17,116 bases of DNA from Euperipatoides rowelli. Its lineage: Eukaryota > Onychophora > Udeonychophora > Euonychophora > Peripatopsidae. Position numbers and translations under genes: made by a program. Each line of letters starts with the position of its first letter. Within the stretch, counting starts at the first letter, position 1. Below the pieces are notes generated by a model. The model was not told the origin of the DNA. It saw nothing but the letters and a program-made list of their open reading frames with translations, and ran no database searches. The DNA lies in assembly GCA_003024985.2 (NCBI GenBank), contig PXIH01S0083738.1; one strand, written 5' to 3'. This document shows positions 1 to 10,344 of the stretch, one piece after another.

Positions 1-599
1 TTCTTATAAAGTGCCTCTTCCATCTCTGGCTTAACCATCTTTAAGACCCAGGCTACAGTGGCATATATTTACAGTCTTTTAACTCAGAAGGATAAGCAAA
101 GGTCTTAATCTGTAAAGTTGTTCCCTAGCTTTAACAGCTTGTTTTTGGTTTTTTACAAGGTATGCTGTCCTTTTAATTAATAATAATATGATATATAAAC
201 TGGTTTAAAAATAATTATCTAATGATTGTATTCTCTAATTAATTAATCATAGAAATACATCTCTTATCCCTTTAGAGAGGAGATTTATTTAAANAAAAAA
301 TTTTATCATTTAACATTATTTCTAATCTAGATATATGTTAGAAAGAAAAAACAAAAAGAAATAGATATTATTGTTCTATTATGGCAAGAAATAAGCATAA
401 CACTTTTTTCCTTTTTTTATTTAATTACAACAAATTCAAAAATTTAACTCTTCTTTTTTTAAGACATTCTTCATATTTCCAATTTTGTATCAAATAATTT
501 CCATAGTAGGTATTTAAGATCATGTTGATTCTGATTTCTTTTTTCAAATAATTTAATGATATTTGAGTTAGATGTTGAAATATCTTGAAACATCTAAGT
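1..599. other. AT-rich non-coding left edge
   Basis: No gene can be supported here. The sequence is AT-rich with short homopolymers, and a single N at 294 sits in a poly-A run, suggesting a closed assembly gap. At the extreme left, the minus strand from 52 down to 1 is open and preceded by a CTGTAG acceptor-like site, reading WVLKMVKPEMEEALYK. It could be the start of an exon that continues outside the window, but its pyrimidine tract is poor and I do not recognise the peptide. The minus-strand stretch at about 90-170 is also open in another frame and may be decayed transposon coding sequence. Confidence 0.5.
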
Positions 600-1797
600 T
601 TCCAAATACCAGAAGATTGTAAAAGGAATCAGGAATCTTACTTCTTGCCTCATTTCACAAATTCCAAAAAAAAATTTATATCTGTTGGCCCTGTGATATT
701 GACCTTTGTTTGATATATCCAGTGCCTTATATTCTTAAAATGAAAGCAGCACCACATAATATAGTCTATTGTTTCTTGCTGATTACAAAATTTACAATTT
801 TGTTGTATATTAATTCCATATTTATTAACAAAAACACAATTTGTTAAGTTTGCATTATACAATAGCTTATGGTTCTTTGGTAATTTTGTTGTTTTTTTAC
901 AATGTATTATTATCTACATTGTCCTTATTTTGCAACTTATAAAGCTCAAGATAAGAGATTTCTTGATTTGTCTTATGTTTAAATCATCTGCTAAGTCAAA
1001 ATAAGTGACAAAGTTTAGAGAAATGGATGAAGTTTTACCAAAATCTTGTTTGACAATGTCAATATGTAATAATTTTGTGATATTCTTAACTCCTATTTGA
1101 ATTGGAGGGGGAGTATCTATAGGAATGATTTCCAAATCTGCTCCTATTTGAGTAAAAAACCATACAAGATTAAAACTTGAATTAAACTTTGCAATTTAAT
1201 GTTTTAAAGGAAGTTGATGAAGATTTAGACCTCCTTAATTTACTGATTTATAGTGTATGATCTTGAGATGTTATTACTTTTGTATTAAAAATAAATCTAT
1301 TGGCTAATATTGCTATTTTTTTATAGAAAACCTTGGTAAATTAACTATTTTGACCTTTTGAATATATGAGAGGTATTTTCCTTTTCCATTGAATATTATC
1401 TCTCTAAATTTATCAGTGAAACTATCCAATATTTTTGCTCGCCTGTTTCCACACAAAGGAAAAAGGATTTCCCAGAAAAGTCTTTGGCTTTTCATTGCTA
1501 ATTTCTTGAACTGGTAATTCTAATAAAGGATCATAGCAGTAATATTTTTTAATATTAATTTCTGATCCCATCCTTGCTCTAAAGATCTTAAGTATTTCTA
1601 ATATTTGTGGAAGATTCCTTTTATTCTTGAGTATCACTACCAAGTCATCTGCATATGCTAAAAGATCAATTCTTAAATTTAATAAAGGAAGAAAAATGCC
1701 CAATTTTTTATTAATAATTTGATCTAAGACCTCATCAATGTAGATAGCATAAGGATAAAGAGAGGGCTGATCCCTGTAAAATTCCTTTTTGACATTC
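600..1797 (-). pseudogene. Decayed non-LTR retrotransposon (LINE) reverse transcriptase, C-terminal half
   Basis: This is a remnant of a LINE ORF2, the protein that nicks target DNA and reverse-transcribes element RNA in place. Reading right to left, a fragment from 1797 carries a degenerate GxRQGDPLSP-type region (RDQPSLYPY), then IDEVLD, then LAYADDLVVI with the catalytic YADD box at 1644-1655. Near 1490 the frame shifts; a second fragment (1313-1495) continues with a degraded YLGI-like motif and CGNRRAKILDSF, as in the RT palm/thumb. A third piece covers 914-1135. A fourth (650-862) has the C-terminal knuckle CKFC-x3-ET-x5-MWCC, like the Cys/His motif that ends L1/Tx1-type ORF2 proteins. 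Stops and frame changes separate all four, so it is inactive. The endonuclease and N-terminal RT parts are absent: sequence above 1797 is a minisatellite. LINE identity is secure; the clade (L1/Tx1-like) is a guess. Confidence 0.87.
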
Positions 1798-1995
1798 AAC
1801 CCTTCAGGCATCAACTCACCCCCATCAATATCATACCCAGTGGTTTGTGTGACATTCAACCCTTCAGGCATCAAATCACCCCATCAATATCATACTCAGT
1901 GGTTTGTGTGACATACAACCCTACAGGCATCAACTCACCCCATCAATGTCATACCCAGTGGTTTGTGTGACATTCAACCCTACAATATCATACCC
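1795..1995. repeat. Minisatellite, ~59/60-bp unit, about 3.3 copies
   Basis: Tandem units share CATTCAACCCTTCAGGCATC, then a TCACCCCATCAATATCATAC-like stretch and CCAGTGGTTTGTGTGA. The first unit is 60 bp and the later ones about 59 bp; the last is truncated and lacks its middle. It abuts the broken 5' side of the LINE fragment. The first unit is read in frame with the RT on the minus strand as MPEGLNVTQTTGYDIDGGEL. The reading is lost in later units because of the 59-bp period, so I regard coding as accidental. Confidence 0.9.
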
Positions 1996-3163
1996 AGTTG
2001 TTTGCGAGACATTTGATATAGCTGATTCACAAAATGATTTTAGTAGAGTTTTATGGTTTTTTCTTATTAGCACAACATCAAATAAAGACAAACGTCTAGA
2101 CCAGAAGTTTCCAATGTGTTGTCCACAGACTGGTACCCACCGGTCCTCCTTCTTGACAACTTAAGCAGGTGCAAACCAATTTTCACATAAAAACTTACTA
2201 TTTGTTATTTAAGTTTTCATAAACTTTAATGTTAACAATTTTAGTTAACAACATAAATAGCATGAATTTTAACACAAAATCTTTACTATTTGTTATTTAA
2301 TCAACAAAATGTGTTTATGAAAATAATTTTAGTTTCATTATTCTAGATTACATTTGTTTTATCTTAAACTTGTATAATAACAAATATTGCAGTTCAACAG
2401 TGCCATCTATTGGTGAAACATTTCTTCATTTACTAGTTAATAATTAAGATGGTTTTATTATTTACTTTGTAAATAGTAAAATAAAACCTTAAGGCTAGAT
2501 ATTAAAAAAAATAAAGTAACTTTTGGATTCATAGATAGATGGGCCATGGAAGAAAAATTTTGCAAACCTAGACGATAGCTTGTACTTAAAAGGAATTCAG
2601 TAAACTCTTCTTTGTAAGAAATATTCTACTGAAAAGTTGTTCGGTATTAGCTCTAAGTGGAATAATATTGCCTGTGGGCAACACACCAATATTTGGATTA
2701 TTAATATAGCATGTTGACATTTATTTAACATTTATTGCATGAAAAGGCTTCTTGGCAACAAGTTTTAGCCAATCAAAGCATTCAAATTATTAACTGCAGT
2801 ATTTCTGGTCAAACGACTATAGTATACTCTTCATCTTTAGTCAATAAAAATTGATATAAATACATGCATTTAAGCATATTGGGCAAAAGTTAATATCTTT
2901 GAGGATTGTATAAAATATTAGTATAAAATAATTGATGGAATTTTATTGAAATTAGGTTGTCTAGAAAATTTCATGCAGGAAATTTCATGTAATAAAGTAA
3001 AATTTTTATGCAAGACAATAACATGTTTAGAGTAGACGTAGTTTCATGGATCTAATTTAGAATTATTATTATTAATATTATTGTTGTTATTATTAACATC
3101 AATATTTTATACATATTTTTGTCACAAAAATGTCAGTAAACTTTACATTATTCTATTATTTTA
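1996..3163. other. Non-coding AT-rich stretch
   Basis: No exon, RNA gene or mobile element is recognised. There is a short TTATTATTAATATTATTG-type low-complexity patch near 3063-3095 and a local near-duplication of ACTATTTGTTATTTAA at about 2200 and 2286. The open frame crossing 1904-2164 on the plus strand is mostly a reading of the adjacent minisatellite. Confidence 0.5.
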
Positions 3164-3226
3164 GTATATAACTATTAGTAGGGAGAATTTGTATATAACT
3201 ATTAGTAGGGAGAATTTGTATATAAC
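3164..3226. repeat. 27-bp tandem repeat, left block (2.4 copies)
   Basis: Full units at 3174-3200 and 3201-3226 read ATTAGTAGGGAGAATTTG then TATATAACT; a partial unit precedes them. The block stops at the N at 3227. The same unit resumes after the Ns at 4780-4783, so both blocks are probably parts of one array. Confidence 0.95.
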
Positions 3227-3227
3227 N

Positions 3228-4561
3228 CAAGATGGCGGCCGGTAACGAGAATTCTATAGTTGAGCCGTAGTTTTATTTTGAAACTAAATGAATTGAAGTT
3301 GTAAAAAAAAAAAAAACATCCAGCGTTAACATTTTTATCATTTAAAACCATTTGATAGCAACTTTCTCTAGATATTCTTTTCGCAGAGGGATAGAAAATC
3401 ATAATTTTCCTTGTTGTAAAGTCAGACTATTGCTTCATAACAGCATTGCATTTACTCAAAAGTGCAAGATGTCAAGCTCAGAAACATTCAACAAAGACAA
3501 TTGTGGTTTCTGTAATGGCTAATTTGTTAATGGATTTATGCACTGTGGTTCTCATTTTATCTTTGTGATAAAGTATTCCAGGAGAAAAAAAAAATAGTAG
3601 TATATGAATAGAGTGATAATGTGCTGACGCTGTATGCTAACATTTCGTTTATAATGCAAATATGTTTCTATTGTAAGGGTGAAAGAAAATATCATGTCTG
3701 CAGTAGATTAGATCACTCTCTGATGCCCAGATTGTAATATGCAGTAGGCTATATATTATTGACATACAAATTGAAGCGAATGAGTTAAGCTAAACAAACA
3801 AAAAAAACAGTTTCAAATATTCTATGGAAACATTGATGAATTCTGTTGTGAATATCCAAGGAATGAATAAATGCTTAACAAAACCTGCCTGATACCTTAG
3901 ACACACTTGCGATAGTAAACAGTAATTTCATATCAATATAACATCAAATTTTAAAATAGCCAATAAATTGATCTATAAGCTATAATTAATCACTTGCCTA
4001 ATTATTATTTTTTTAAAGAAAAAATTGATTCTATTTGAAATAAACTTCAATTCACATAACTTAATGGATATGTGTATGTATAAAAAAACGAATTTACACA
4101 CAAACAGATCAGAAACGTTATAAAACCTATTAAATAAATAAATGAAAGAAAACTAAACCACACTAGATAAAAACCAGAAAAAATCCTCACTATGAGCATT
4201 ATGATTTGGTCAGCAAGTCAGTGATTTCATGACAATCAACAGTAATGTAAGTCTATGTATTGTCAGAAAATTAAAGATAATGATGAAATTTCTATTTATG
4301 TGGTCCTCCATATTGGTAATAAATTTGTAAAAGGGGAAAATGGCAACAGCTTAGTTGTGCTTCACTGTTAACTATGATACAAATGTACTTTTGAATTAAA
4401 CATTTCACTGTCAGGTGAAAGTGATTTATATGATGGAAATTAACTCCAGAAAGAATGAGTTCACAGGGATGAAAACCACATTTATAATTTCACAATTGTT
4501 AAGTTATATTTGTTAAAGTGGTAAATTATATTATTCTATAATTTACCTTTATTCTCTTTAG
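3228..4561. other. Intronic/intergenic DNA upstream of the HERPUD-like exon
   Basis: This segment begins with CAAGATGGCGGCC (3228-3240), which fits the YY1-type core AAGATGGCGGC. The rest is AT-rich with no recognisable exon. In particular, no transmembrane-encoding exon expected upstream of the HERPUD-like exon was found. The 3' end (about 4525-4561) is AT/T-rich and leads into the TTTAG acceptor. Confidence 0.5.
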
Positions 4562-4718
4562 GTATCAAGATGGCTGGTTTAGAATAAATCGAAGGCAGAA
4601 TGCTAATAATAATATAATTAATAATCGGCCAAATGAAGATCCTGCTCCCGAAGCTGCTCCACAGAGAAGAAACACCCCTCCTCCTCCCCCTCCACAGCCA
4701 GCTGCTGAGGAACAAAAT
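4562..4718 (+). CDS. Internal exon of a HERPUD-like (Herp) ER-associated degradation protein
   Basis: The exon is 157 bp between acceptor CTCTTTAG and donor GTAAGT. The first base completes a split codon, then 52 codons stay open and end in phase 0. The peptide begins YQDGWFRINRRQN, continues Asn-rich (NANNNIINNRPNEDPAPEA), and ends in a Pro-run and PAAEEQN. Herp-family proteins, which organise the HRD1 ubiquitin-ligase complex at the ER membrane, have a membrane hairpin followed by a Y-L-x-x-x-GWF-basic motif and an Asn/Pro/acidic cytosolic tail; this exon fits that point. The expected preceding membrane exon and following terminal exon are not visible. The segment lies between Ns at 3227 and 4780, so its link to the rest of the window is uncertain. 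Identity rests mainly on one short motif and composition. Confidence 0.55.
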
Positions 4719-4783
4719 GTAAGTTCATTAGACTTTTTTTTATACTCAGAACTTTAGTTAGATGGTGATTTTTTTTTTANNNN

Positions 4784-4859
4784 ATTAGTAGGGAGAATTT
4801 GTATATAACTATTAGTAGGGAGAATTTGTATATAACTATTAGTAGGGAGAATTTGTATG
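4784..4859. repeat. 27-bp tandem repeat, right block (2.8 copies)
   Basis: Units at 4784-4810 and 4811-4837 are identical to those at 3174-3226; a third runs from 4838 to about 4859 before diverging. The block starts immediately after four Ns. Confidence 0.95.
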
Positions 4860-5530
4860 TTCTGTGCCACTTCAAAACAAGGTTCACTTCTGGTTCCGGT
4901 CAAAATCCAACATGACTGACTTCCTGTACCTTAAAGGTATAAGTGTTTTTTATTGTCCATATTTGGGTATATGACATCACAATTCAAGATGTGGTACTTC
5001 CTGGTCTGGGCCCGAAAATCCAAGATGGCTGACTTTCTGTTCCTGTTTCTTAAAGGTATATAGGGTTATTAGGGTTACACTTCGAATTTATGATGTCACA
5101 TCCAGTCCAGGTTTACTTCCACACATGTTCAGTAGACCACTTCCTGGCTTATAAAATACAAGATGGTGGACTTCCTGTTTCTTTTCTTAAATGCATATAG
5201 CATTTTTAGGCTTACACATCCGGTTTATGACATCACATCCAGTTGTGGTTAACTTCTGGTCATGTTCAGTAGGCAACTTTCTGTCCCAAAAAATCCAAGA
5301 TGGCTGACTTCCTGTTTGTTTATTAAAGGTATACAGGGTTTTTAGACTTATACTTTTGGTTTATGACATCACATCCTGTATTCTAGCCCTGTCTCTTGTC
5401 TGACACTTCCAGTCATGCTCAGTATTTCACTTCCTGGCTAAGAAAATCCAATATATCTGACTTCCTGTCCTTATTTATTAAAGGTGTAGAGTGTTTTTAA
5501 GCCTATGTACTTTTGATTATAACACAATTC
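4860..5530 (+). repeat. Diverged satellite-like tandem array, ~115-165-bp units, 5 copies
   Basis: Five units share a core ATCCAAGATGGCTGACTTCC (starts near 4905, 5018, 5157, 5293, 5456), followed by TTAAAGGTATA, then GGTTTATGACATCACATCC and CACTTCCTGG. Spacing is about 113, 139, 136 and 163 bp. Units are clearly diverged, so the array is old. The recurring words resemble transcription-factor sites: CAAGATGGC (YY1-like), ACTTCCTG (ETS-like on the other strand) and TGACATCAC (CRE/AP-1-like). A degenerate outlier with GTAGGTCACTTCCTG lies near 5850-5905. No coding frame is supported. Confidence 0.8.
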
Positions 5531-6572
5531 TCTCTTAGCAGCGAAAAGATTGGCTACAACAGTGGAAATGAAAATGGAACAAGTGGAAGTCTTCTATATT
5601 GCTGCATGTTGGTGAGGGCTATCACTAACTGTATGTGCAATTTGTTAGTTTGGGTTCATATGGTGGAAATCTAAAGATGACAAATTCAGATATTGGGTGT
5701 AAAAATATTTACTGTAGTAATCATTTGGCATAAAAGTCATTATACAATGGAATGGCAATAAAGAGGTAATAAATAGCTTACCTTCACAATTGGTAGCCGT
5801 ACATCATAGTAACGTTAGACGGCTCAGCCGTTCCTAGGCACCGTAAGTAGGTCATGACTTCTGGCATGCACAGTAGCCTCAGTAGGTCACTTCCTGATGC
5901 AGAAATATTGTAACCTTTCTGTCATTATATGCATAAAGTTGCCTATAGGCCACATTTTGTTAAATCTTTAAATATTGATTTTTATTTACTTCTTTTTATA
6001 TTTGTTATAATTAAAGTTAAAATAAATAGAATTTTTGTATCAGTATTTTTTTCTAATGCTAATTTATATCTCATGCAACTTAAGGTTAAGTTAACTCTTA
6101 CACTTTAATGTTGTAAATCAATAGCTTTGTACATTGAAGACAACAGTTTTACTTTGTCTTTACTTTGAGTTTATGTTGAGCAAAAGATGTTCTATTCATA
6201 TTCTGCATTGTTTTCGTTATTTCACTTGCATTATGGCAGTTTGATTTCATTGGCAATCAAACCAGAAAAATGTTTATCAATTGATCAGAAAGGAGTGACA
6301 CAAAACGTTTGTGAATATCAAGCTCATGAAAAAAATTGTTAAAATCTTTCAAGTCTTTTTTCTTTCTACTTTCTCTTAGCCCAACATGTTGCTCTGAAGA
6401 TACTGTAAGTATTTCACTAAATGCCTCACCATTTTTTCAAAATGTCAGCATATTGGGACAAGAAGGGAATTTAGTTAGCAAATGTGTTGTGATTATATTT
6501 TCTTTAAATTCTTACTGACAATTAAAACTTTGATAACTTTTTTCTTTACCTGTTTTAATTGGAAAATGTAAC
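5531..6572. other. Non-coding stretch with two weak exon-like signals
   Basis: Two places look like small exons but fail. At 5539-5611 an AG acceptor (TTCTCTCTTAG) and a GTGAGG donor bracket 73 bp, but the phase expected after the HERPUD-like exon meets a TGA. At 6380-6404 a strong pyrimidine tract plus TTAG and a GTAAGT donor bracket 25 bp reading PTCCSEDT in one frame; in phase 0 it has TGA. Neither can be assigned to a gene. A small palindrome ACGGCTCAGCCGT lies near 5819-5831. Confidence 0.45.
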
Positions 6573-8073
6573 CTGAAGACACACCTTCATAAAAGATGTG
6601 TCTTCAACTTCTTACATAGGCTAGTCCAACAACAACACTACGTATGATATTATTATTACAATAAAGTTGCTATTAGCATAATGATAATTTTGTAATATTG
6701 TTTCTAAGTAATAACAGACAGTATATTATTCTTGTCTAATAATTAATTTATGCAAAGATGAAGATCAGCCAGCAACCTGCCAGAAGAGGAAACAAGAAGA
6801 CAAGCTGCTGTCATTTTTGTGTTTAATATTTTCAATATTAAAATATGTATAATTATTATTTGTATTATTCTGTGTGTGTGTGTGTGCTGTATAAGAGATA
6901 AGAATGAAACTGTAATGATGAGAACTAATAATCTATCCAGAACGTTTTTACTGTAATGAAAACTTTAAGCTAACAGCCTAACAGACATTTATTTGCAACG
7001 AACATTGTTGCCTTATATTAAAATGCAGTAATGAGGATACAGTAATTATGATAGGCAGTAATATAATAATAAATCAATCACAATTAATCAATAGCAATCA
7101 ATATTAAAATCACTAATAACAATAATCCTAACTAACTCAAACCATCAATAGAACTTACCTGTCAACACCCACTCTGCATCCAAAGCAACACCACTTCCTG
7201 TCAGACTCAGAATGAAGCCTCCATTTGGTCTATTATTCTGGACCAAATGGAAGGCAAAAGGCCTATTGGCACTACAATTGGTCCACTCAATAGCAAAAAG
7301 AACCAATAACATTACTGTTTCAAAAAATCCTTCTGAATCCTTTGGCCTAGTATAAAAGCCAAAGGATAAGTGGGCTCTGGACTTCAACCAGCATATCAAC
7401 GGCCAGGGTATATCCCTGTACAATATTTGTTCCAGCCAGGGTTAATCCCTGTTTCACCAGCCTAGGTTATACTAGTAGAATTATCCGATAGTTTTAATCA
7501 CTTAGCCTACTGTGTGGCTGTAACTTAGTACAAGTTTAGCAAGATGCTTTCTGGCTTAATAAACTATCCAACTGCCCAGTTTAACTAAGAGCCGTGCTTG
7601 GCCTACTTTAATATTCCCATTCCCAATATAGTTAGAATGTGATAGTCAGGTGCCTTTCGCAGTCCTTACAAGAAGGAAAAGAACAACTGAAAAACGGTAA
7701 CGTATATTTTTCCAAATAATAATTACTGCCTATCCTGACAATATTACTGCAAATATCTTATATTTTATTCTCATATCCATGATCATGATCCACAAAATCA
7801 GCACACACACACACCGATTGTATATTTGTAATTGTGTTTGCATACTAGGCTAATATAATATCTCTCACGAGCATACTATCATATTAGTACAATTACTAGG
7901 TATATTTTACCACAAAATAAATTTTATGATTCCTCAGTACATCTTGTGTCTTAGTCTTTTGTCCAAATATCATTTGTTATAGTCCATAGGGTATTGTGGG
8001 GGAAAGAACCATTCGGCCCACTAATTTTCCTTCTTAGCTGATATTCTGTAGCAGTAGCATATCAGACCTCACA
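6573..8073 (+). repeat. Dispersed hairpin-rich repeat, copy A (~1.5 kb)
   Basis: This copy is collinear with 12131-13731. Both begin CTGAAGACACACCTTCATAA, have an internal (TG)n near 6870 and a (CA)n near 7801, and end near ATATCAG-x-CCTCACA. Internal inverted repeats include GAAGACACA/TGTGTCTTC at the left end, ATCCTTTGGC/GCCAAAGGAT (7337-7346/7358-7367), CCATTTGGTC/GACCAAATGG around 7215-7250, and CTGATAT/ATATCAG (8038-8044/8059-8065). No transposase or RT is encoded. The minus-strand open frame 7145-7423 is not conserved in frame in copy B, so it is not a gene. It is a non-autonomous element (foldback, LTR-derived or other); the class is undecided. Confidence 0.85.
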
Positions 8074-10010
8074 CTCTAGGGGGGGGGGGGTTTCCAGGGC
8101 CGTGTTTGTGTGTGGTGCAGCTGGTGTTATATGGCAGATCTGGTAGTACAGTACTACAGTTCAGCCTCAATTTTATCTGATGGGGGTTGGGGGNAAAAAA
8201 AATTATTATAAACATAGATAATAGGGTTAATACAAAAAACCGTCTTTTGAAAAAAAAAAAACAATTTTCAAATTCCAGTATTTAAAAAAAAAAAAAACGT
8301 AAAACCGGTTTTCATTTTTTTTTACAAAAAAAAAAAAATAGTATATAATTAAACAGTAAAATTTCACAGCTGCTAAAATCACTTATCTGAAATTTTTTTT
8401 TTTATATACAGTTGTGCGCTAACTTTAATTATGAATTTATGTGGCAAAAAAAAAAAAAAAGAAAATAATGATGTAAAAATATAAATACAGTATATATGTG
8501 TGTGCTCTCAATGAATTTTCCACACAGGTAAAATACTGTATATAGTACAGACCAAATTATTCTGACTGGAGCTGGAATTAATTTAAGTTTATAAAAAAGA
8601 TTATTAGATAAATACCGTTCTGTATATGAAATTTTATGTAAATCAGATTTAAAATAAATAAATTTATTTGCATAGTGTTTTTCTTTAATGAACTTTTGTT
8701 AACAAAATGTCTGGCATTCTTACTACGGTGTGAAAACATTGAAATAAAAGTTTCTCTTGAATTTTGAATAATTTAAAGTTCTACAAAGATTCACAATGAT
8801 GAAAATAAGCTGCAAATAAAACAGATCAAATTTGACAAAGGTACAGTTGCAAACAGAAACATGGCTTGTACCTCATGCCCTGGGCAGCCCCAGTCCTAGC
8901 CCAGGACATGCTTCAATGGCGTAGGACGATATCAAACTTGATTTGATGATGGTAAGTAGAAAAAAAATTCTGCATGAAGCACAATTTCTAATTGAATGTT
9001 CAGTAATTAGAGCCACTCAAAGGTGGCGCTCTATGTCGTTAGGACGATTTTCTTGAAATTTTTTTTTTACTGGATGAGGTGCCATATATAAAATTAATTT
9101 GAATTCCGGTAAACACTTAAAGTTATAGTTGGCTTCTTGGCTCAGTATTACTTAAAGTTATAGTTGGCTTCTTGGCTCAGTATTTTGGAGGGACCAATTA
9201 TAACTATTTAAAAAATATTATTAAAATCGCTATACAAATGTTGCAGGAGGAGTTCTCGGAAATAAATTGAAACACTTATCAACTTTTAAAGAAAACTTTC
9301 TCTTTTGGTTTATTTACACTATTTACAGATTACACTAGTCCGTGTACATGAAATAATAACGTAAAATAAAAATATTATTAATCCATGGATGGTTACAAAA
9401 ATAAAGGAGCTGGCTCCCGCCTTACTGCTGCTGCTGGTACCTAACAAGTACAGTATGTGGTGAGAGCCACCCCTGTAGGTAAGAACAAAAACATGAGTAA
9501 AGGAGAAGTCTTTATGGCCAAATTACAATGATTTAAATTACTTAAGAGTCTACAAATTGAATAACTGTATAAATAATATTGGCTCGTGTATTTAGAAATG
9601 TACTCATTTATGACGTGCTTATTAATTAAAGTAAGCACGTCAGAAACTAAAGTATTAACATTTTGAATGCACGAGCAAATATGTAGCCTACATTAAATAA
9701 ATAAAATAACACTTAGAAAGTAGTTCACTATACCACTTTACAACTATTTAATCACTTTCCAATACTTAGGAAAAGTATGTTAGCACAAATATGCAAACAT
9801 CATCATATAAGGCTTAATTTCATGAAATCCCCAATTCAACTTTTTATATGGGCTCATGTAAAGCAAACTCTATCTATACTGTGCTCAGCTCTCTGATGAA
9901 GATAACTTCATCATGTATATATCAAACCTTTGTAGGGCCTAGGCAAAGCATAAGATTTTTGCCCCCTGATTTTTTTGTTTGTTTGTTAATGGTGGCCCTC
10001 TTATAATAAC
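8074..10010. other. Non-coding region with homopolymers and small duplications
   Basis: No gene is seen. A poly-G run just after 8078, an N at 8194 between G-rich and A-rich runs, and several poly-A/T tracts (8250-8460) suggest poor assembly. A strong hairpin occurs at 8874-8910 (CATG-C-CCTGGGC, 13-nt loop, GCCCAGG-A-CATG). A GTAAGT donor-like site near 8951 follows it, but every frame before it is soon closed. Near 9460-9475 a GTAGGTAAGA donor-like site also lacks an open exon. Confidence 0.5.
9116..9185 (+). repeat. 35-bp direct tandem duplication
   Basis: Two almost perfect adjacent copies begin CTTAAAGTTATAGTTGGCTT and end GGCTCAGTATTA/GGCTCAGTATTT. This looks like a recent local duplication; no function is suggested. 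Confidence 0.95.
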
Positions 10011-10159
10011 CTGAAGACACACCTTCATAAAAAGATGTGTCTTCAACTTCTTATATAGGCTACTCCAACAACACTATGTATGATATTATTATTNNAATAA
10101 AGTTGCTATTAGCATAATGATAATTTTGTAATATTGTTTCTAAGTAATAACAACAGACA
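10011..10159 (+). repeat. Dispersed repeat, copy C (truncated left end)
   Basis: It matches copies A and B over their first ~150 bp (CTGAAGACACACCTTCATAA, AATAAAGTTGCTATTAGCAT). Ns at 10094-10095 replace two bases present in A. Similarity ends at the N at 10160; beyond it the sequence is not collinear. Either the copy is truly truncated, or two contigs were joined inside a repeat. Copies B and C share TTATAATAA just before the start, so the true left end may lie a few bases upstream. Confidence 0.85.
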
Positions 10160-10242
10160 NAATGATTGATGAGAACTCATATCTAGGGAGAATTACTCTA
10201 TATTTTGCAAAGATATGTTGTACAGTGTGTTAGTGTACTAAC

Positions 10243-10344
10243 CTGAGCAGCTCCTACAATTCCTTCCACAGCTTTAGCCACTTCTTTTGCAGCTTCTATC
10301 AGCTGCTCTTGACAGGCAGGACTTGTAATTGTCGGAGAAACAAC
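10243..10344 (-). CDS. TLN: Talin rod exon (start of R3 region)
   Basis: This exon is 102 bp (34 codons), between acceptor TTTTTTTAG and donor CAG|GTTAGT on the minus strand, phase 0 at both ends. The peptide starts VVSPTITSPACQEQLIEAAK and continues EVAKAVEGIVGAAQ. Animal talins have a closely matching segment (VVAPTxxSPVCQEQL-E) at the R2-R3 junction of the rod. Talin couples integrin tails to actin and vinculin at adhesions; the rod is a series of helical bundles carrying vinculin-binding sites. It joins directly to the exon at 10807-10974 across a 462-bp intron, rebuilding the expected ...ACAK-VVSP... junction. No later talin exon is found to the left. Confidence 0.95.

Noticed and set aside
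1-52. Partial exon entering from the left edge on the minus strand
   Set aside because: Only 16 residues, weak pyrimidine tract and no family match; mentioned only under the left-edge entry.
5539-5611. Possible exon after the HERPUD-like exon (AG...GTGAGG)
   Set aside because: In the phase set by the preceding exon it stops after ten codons (QRKDWLQQWK then TGA), and no Herp C-terminal motif is present; it adjoins the satellite-like array.
6380-6404. 25-bp micro-exon with strong acceptor and GTAAGT donor
   Set aside because: It reads TGA in phase 0 and matches no identifiable protein; splice-like words occur by chance in this length of AT-rich DNA.
7145-7423. Minus-strand 92-codon open frame with a donor-like CAGGTAAG
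   Set aside because: It lies wholly in repeat copy A, and the corresponding sequence in copy B shifts frame.
8038-8080. Helitron 3' end (hairpin plus CTAG) at the edge of copy A
   Set aside because: Copy B has the same hairpin but no CTRR at the same position, so the terminus is not shared.
8840-8952. Possible plus-strand exon ending at GTAAGT
   Set aside because: All three frames contain stops before the donor.
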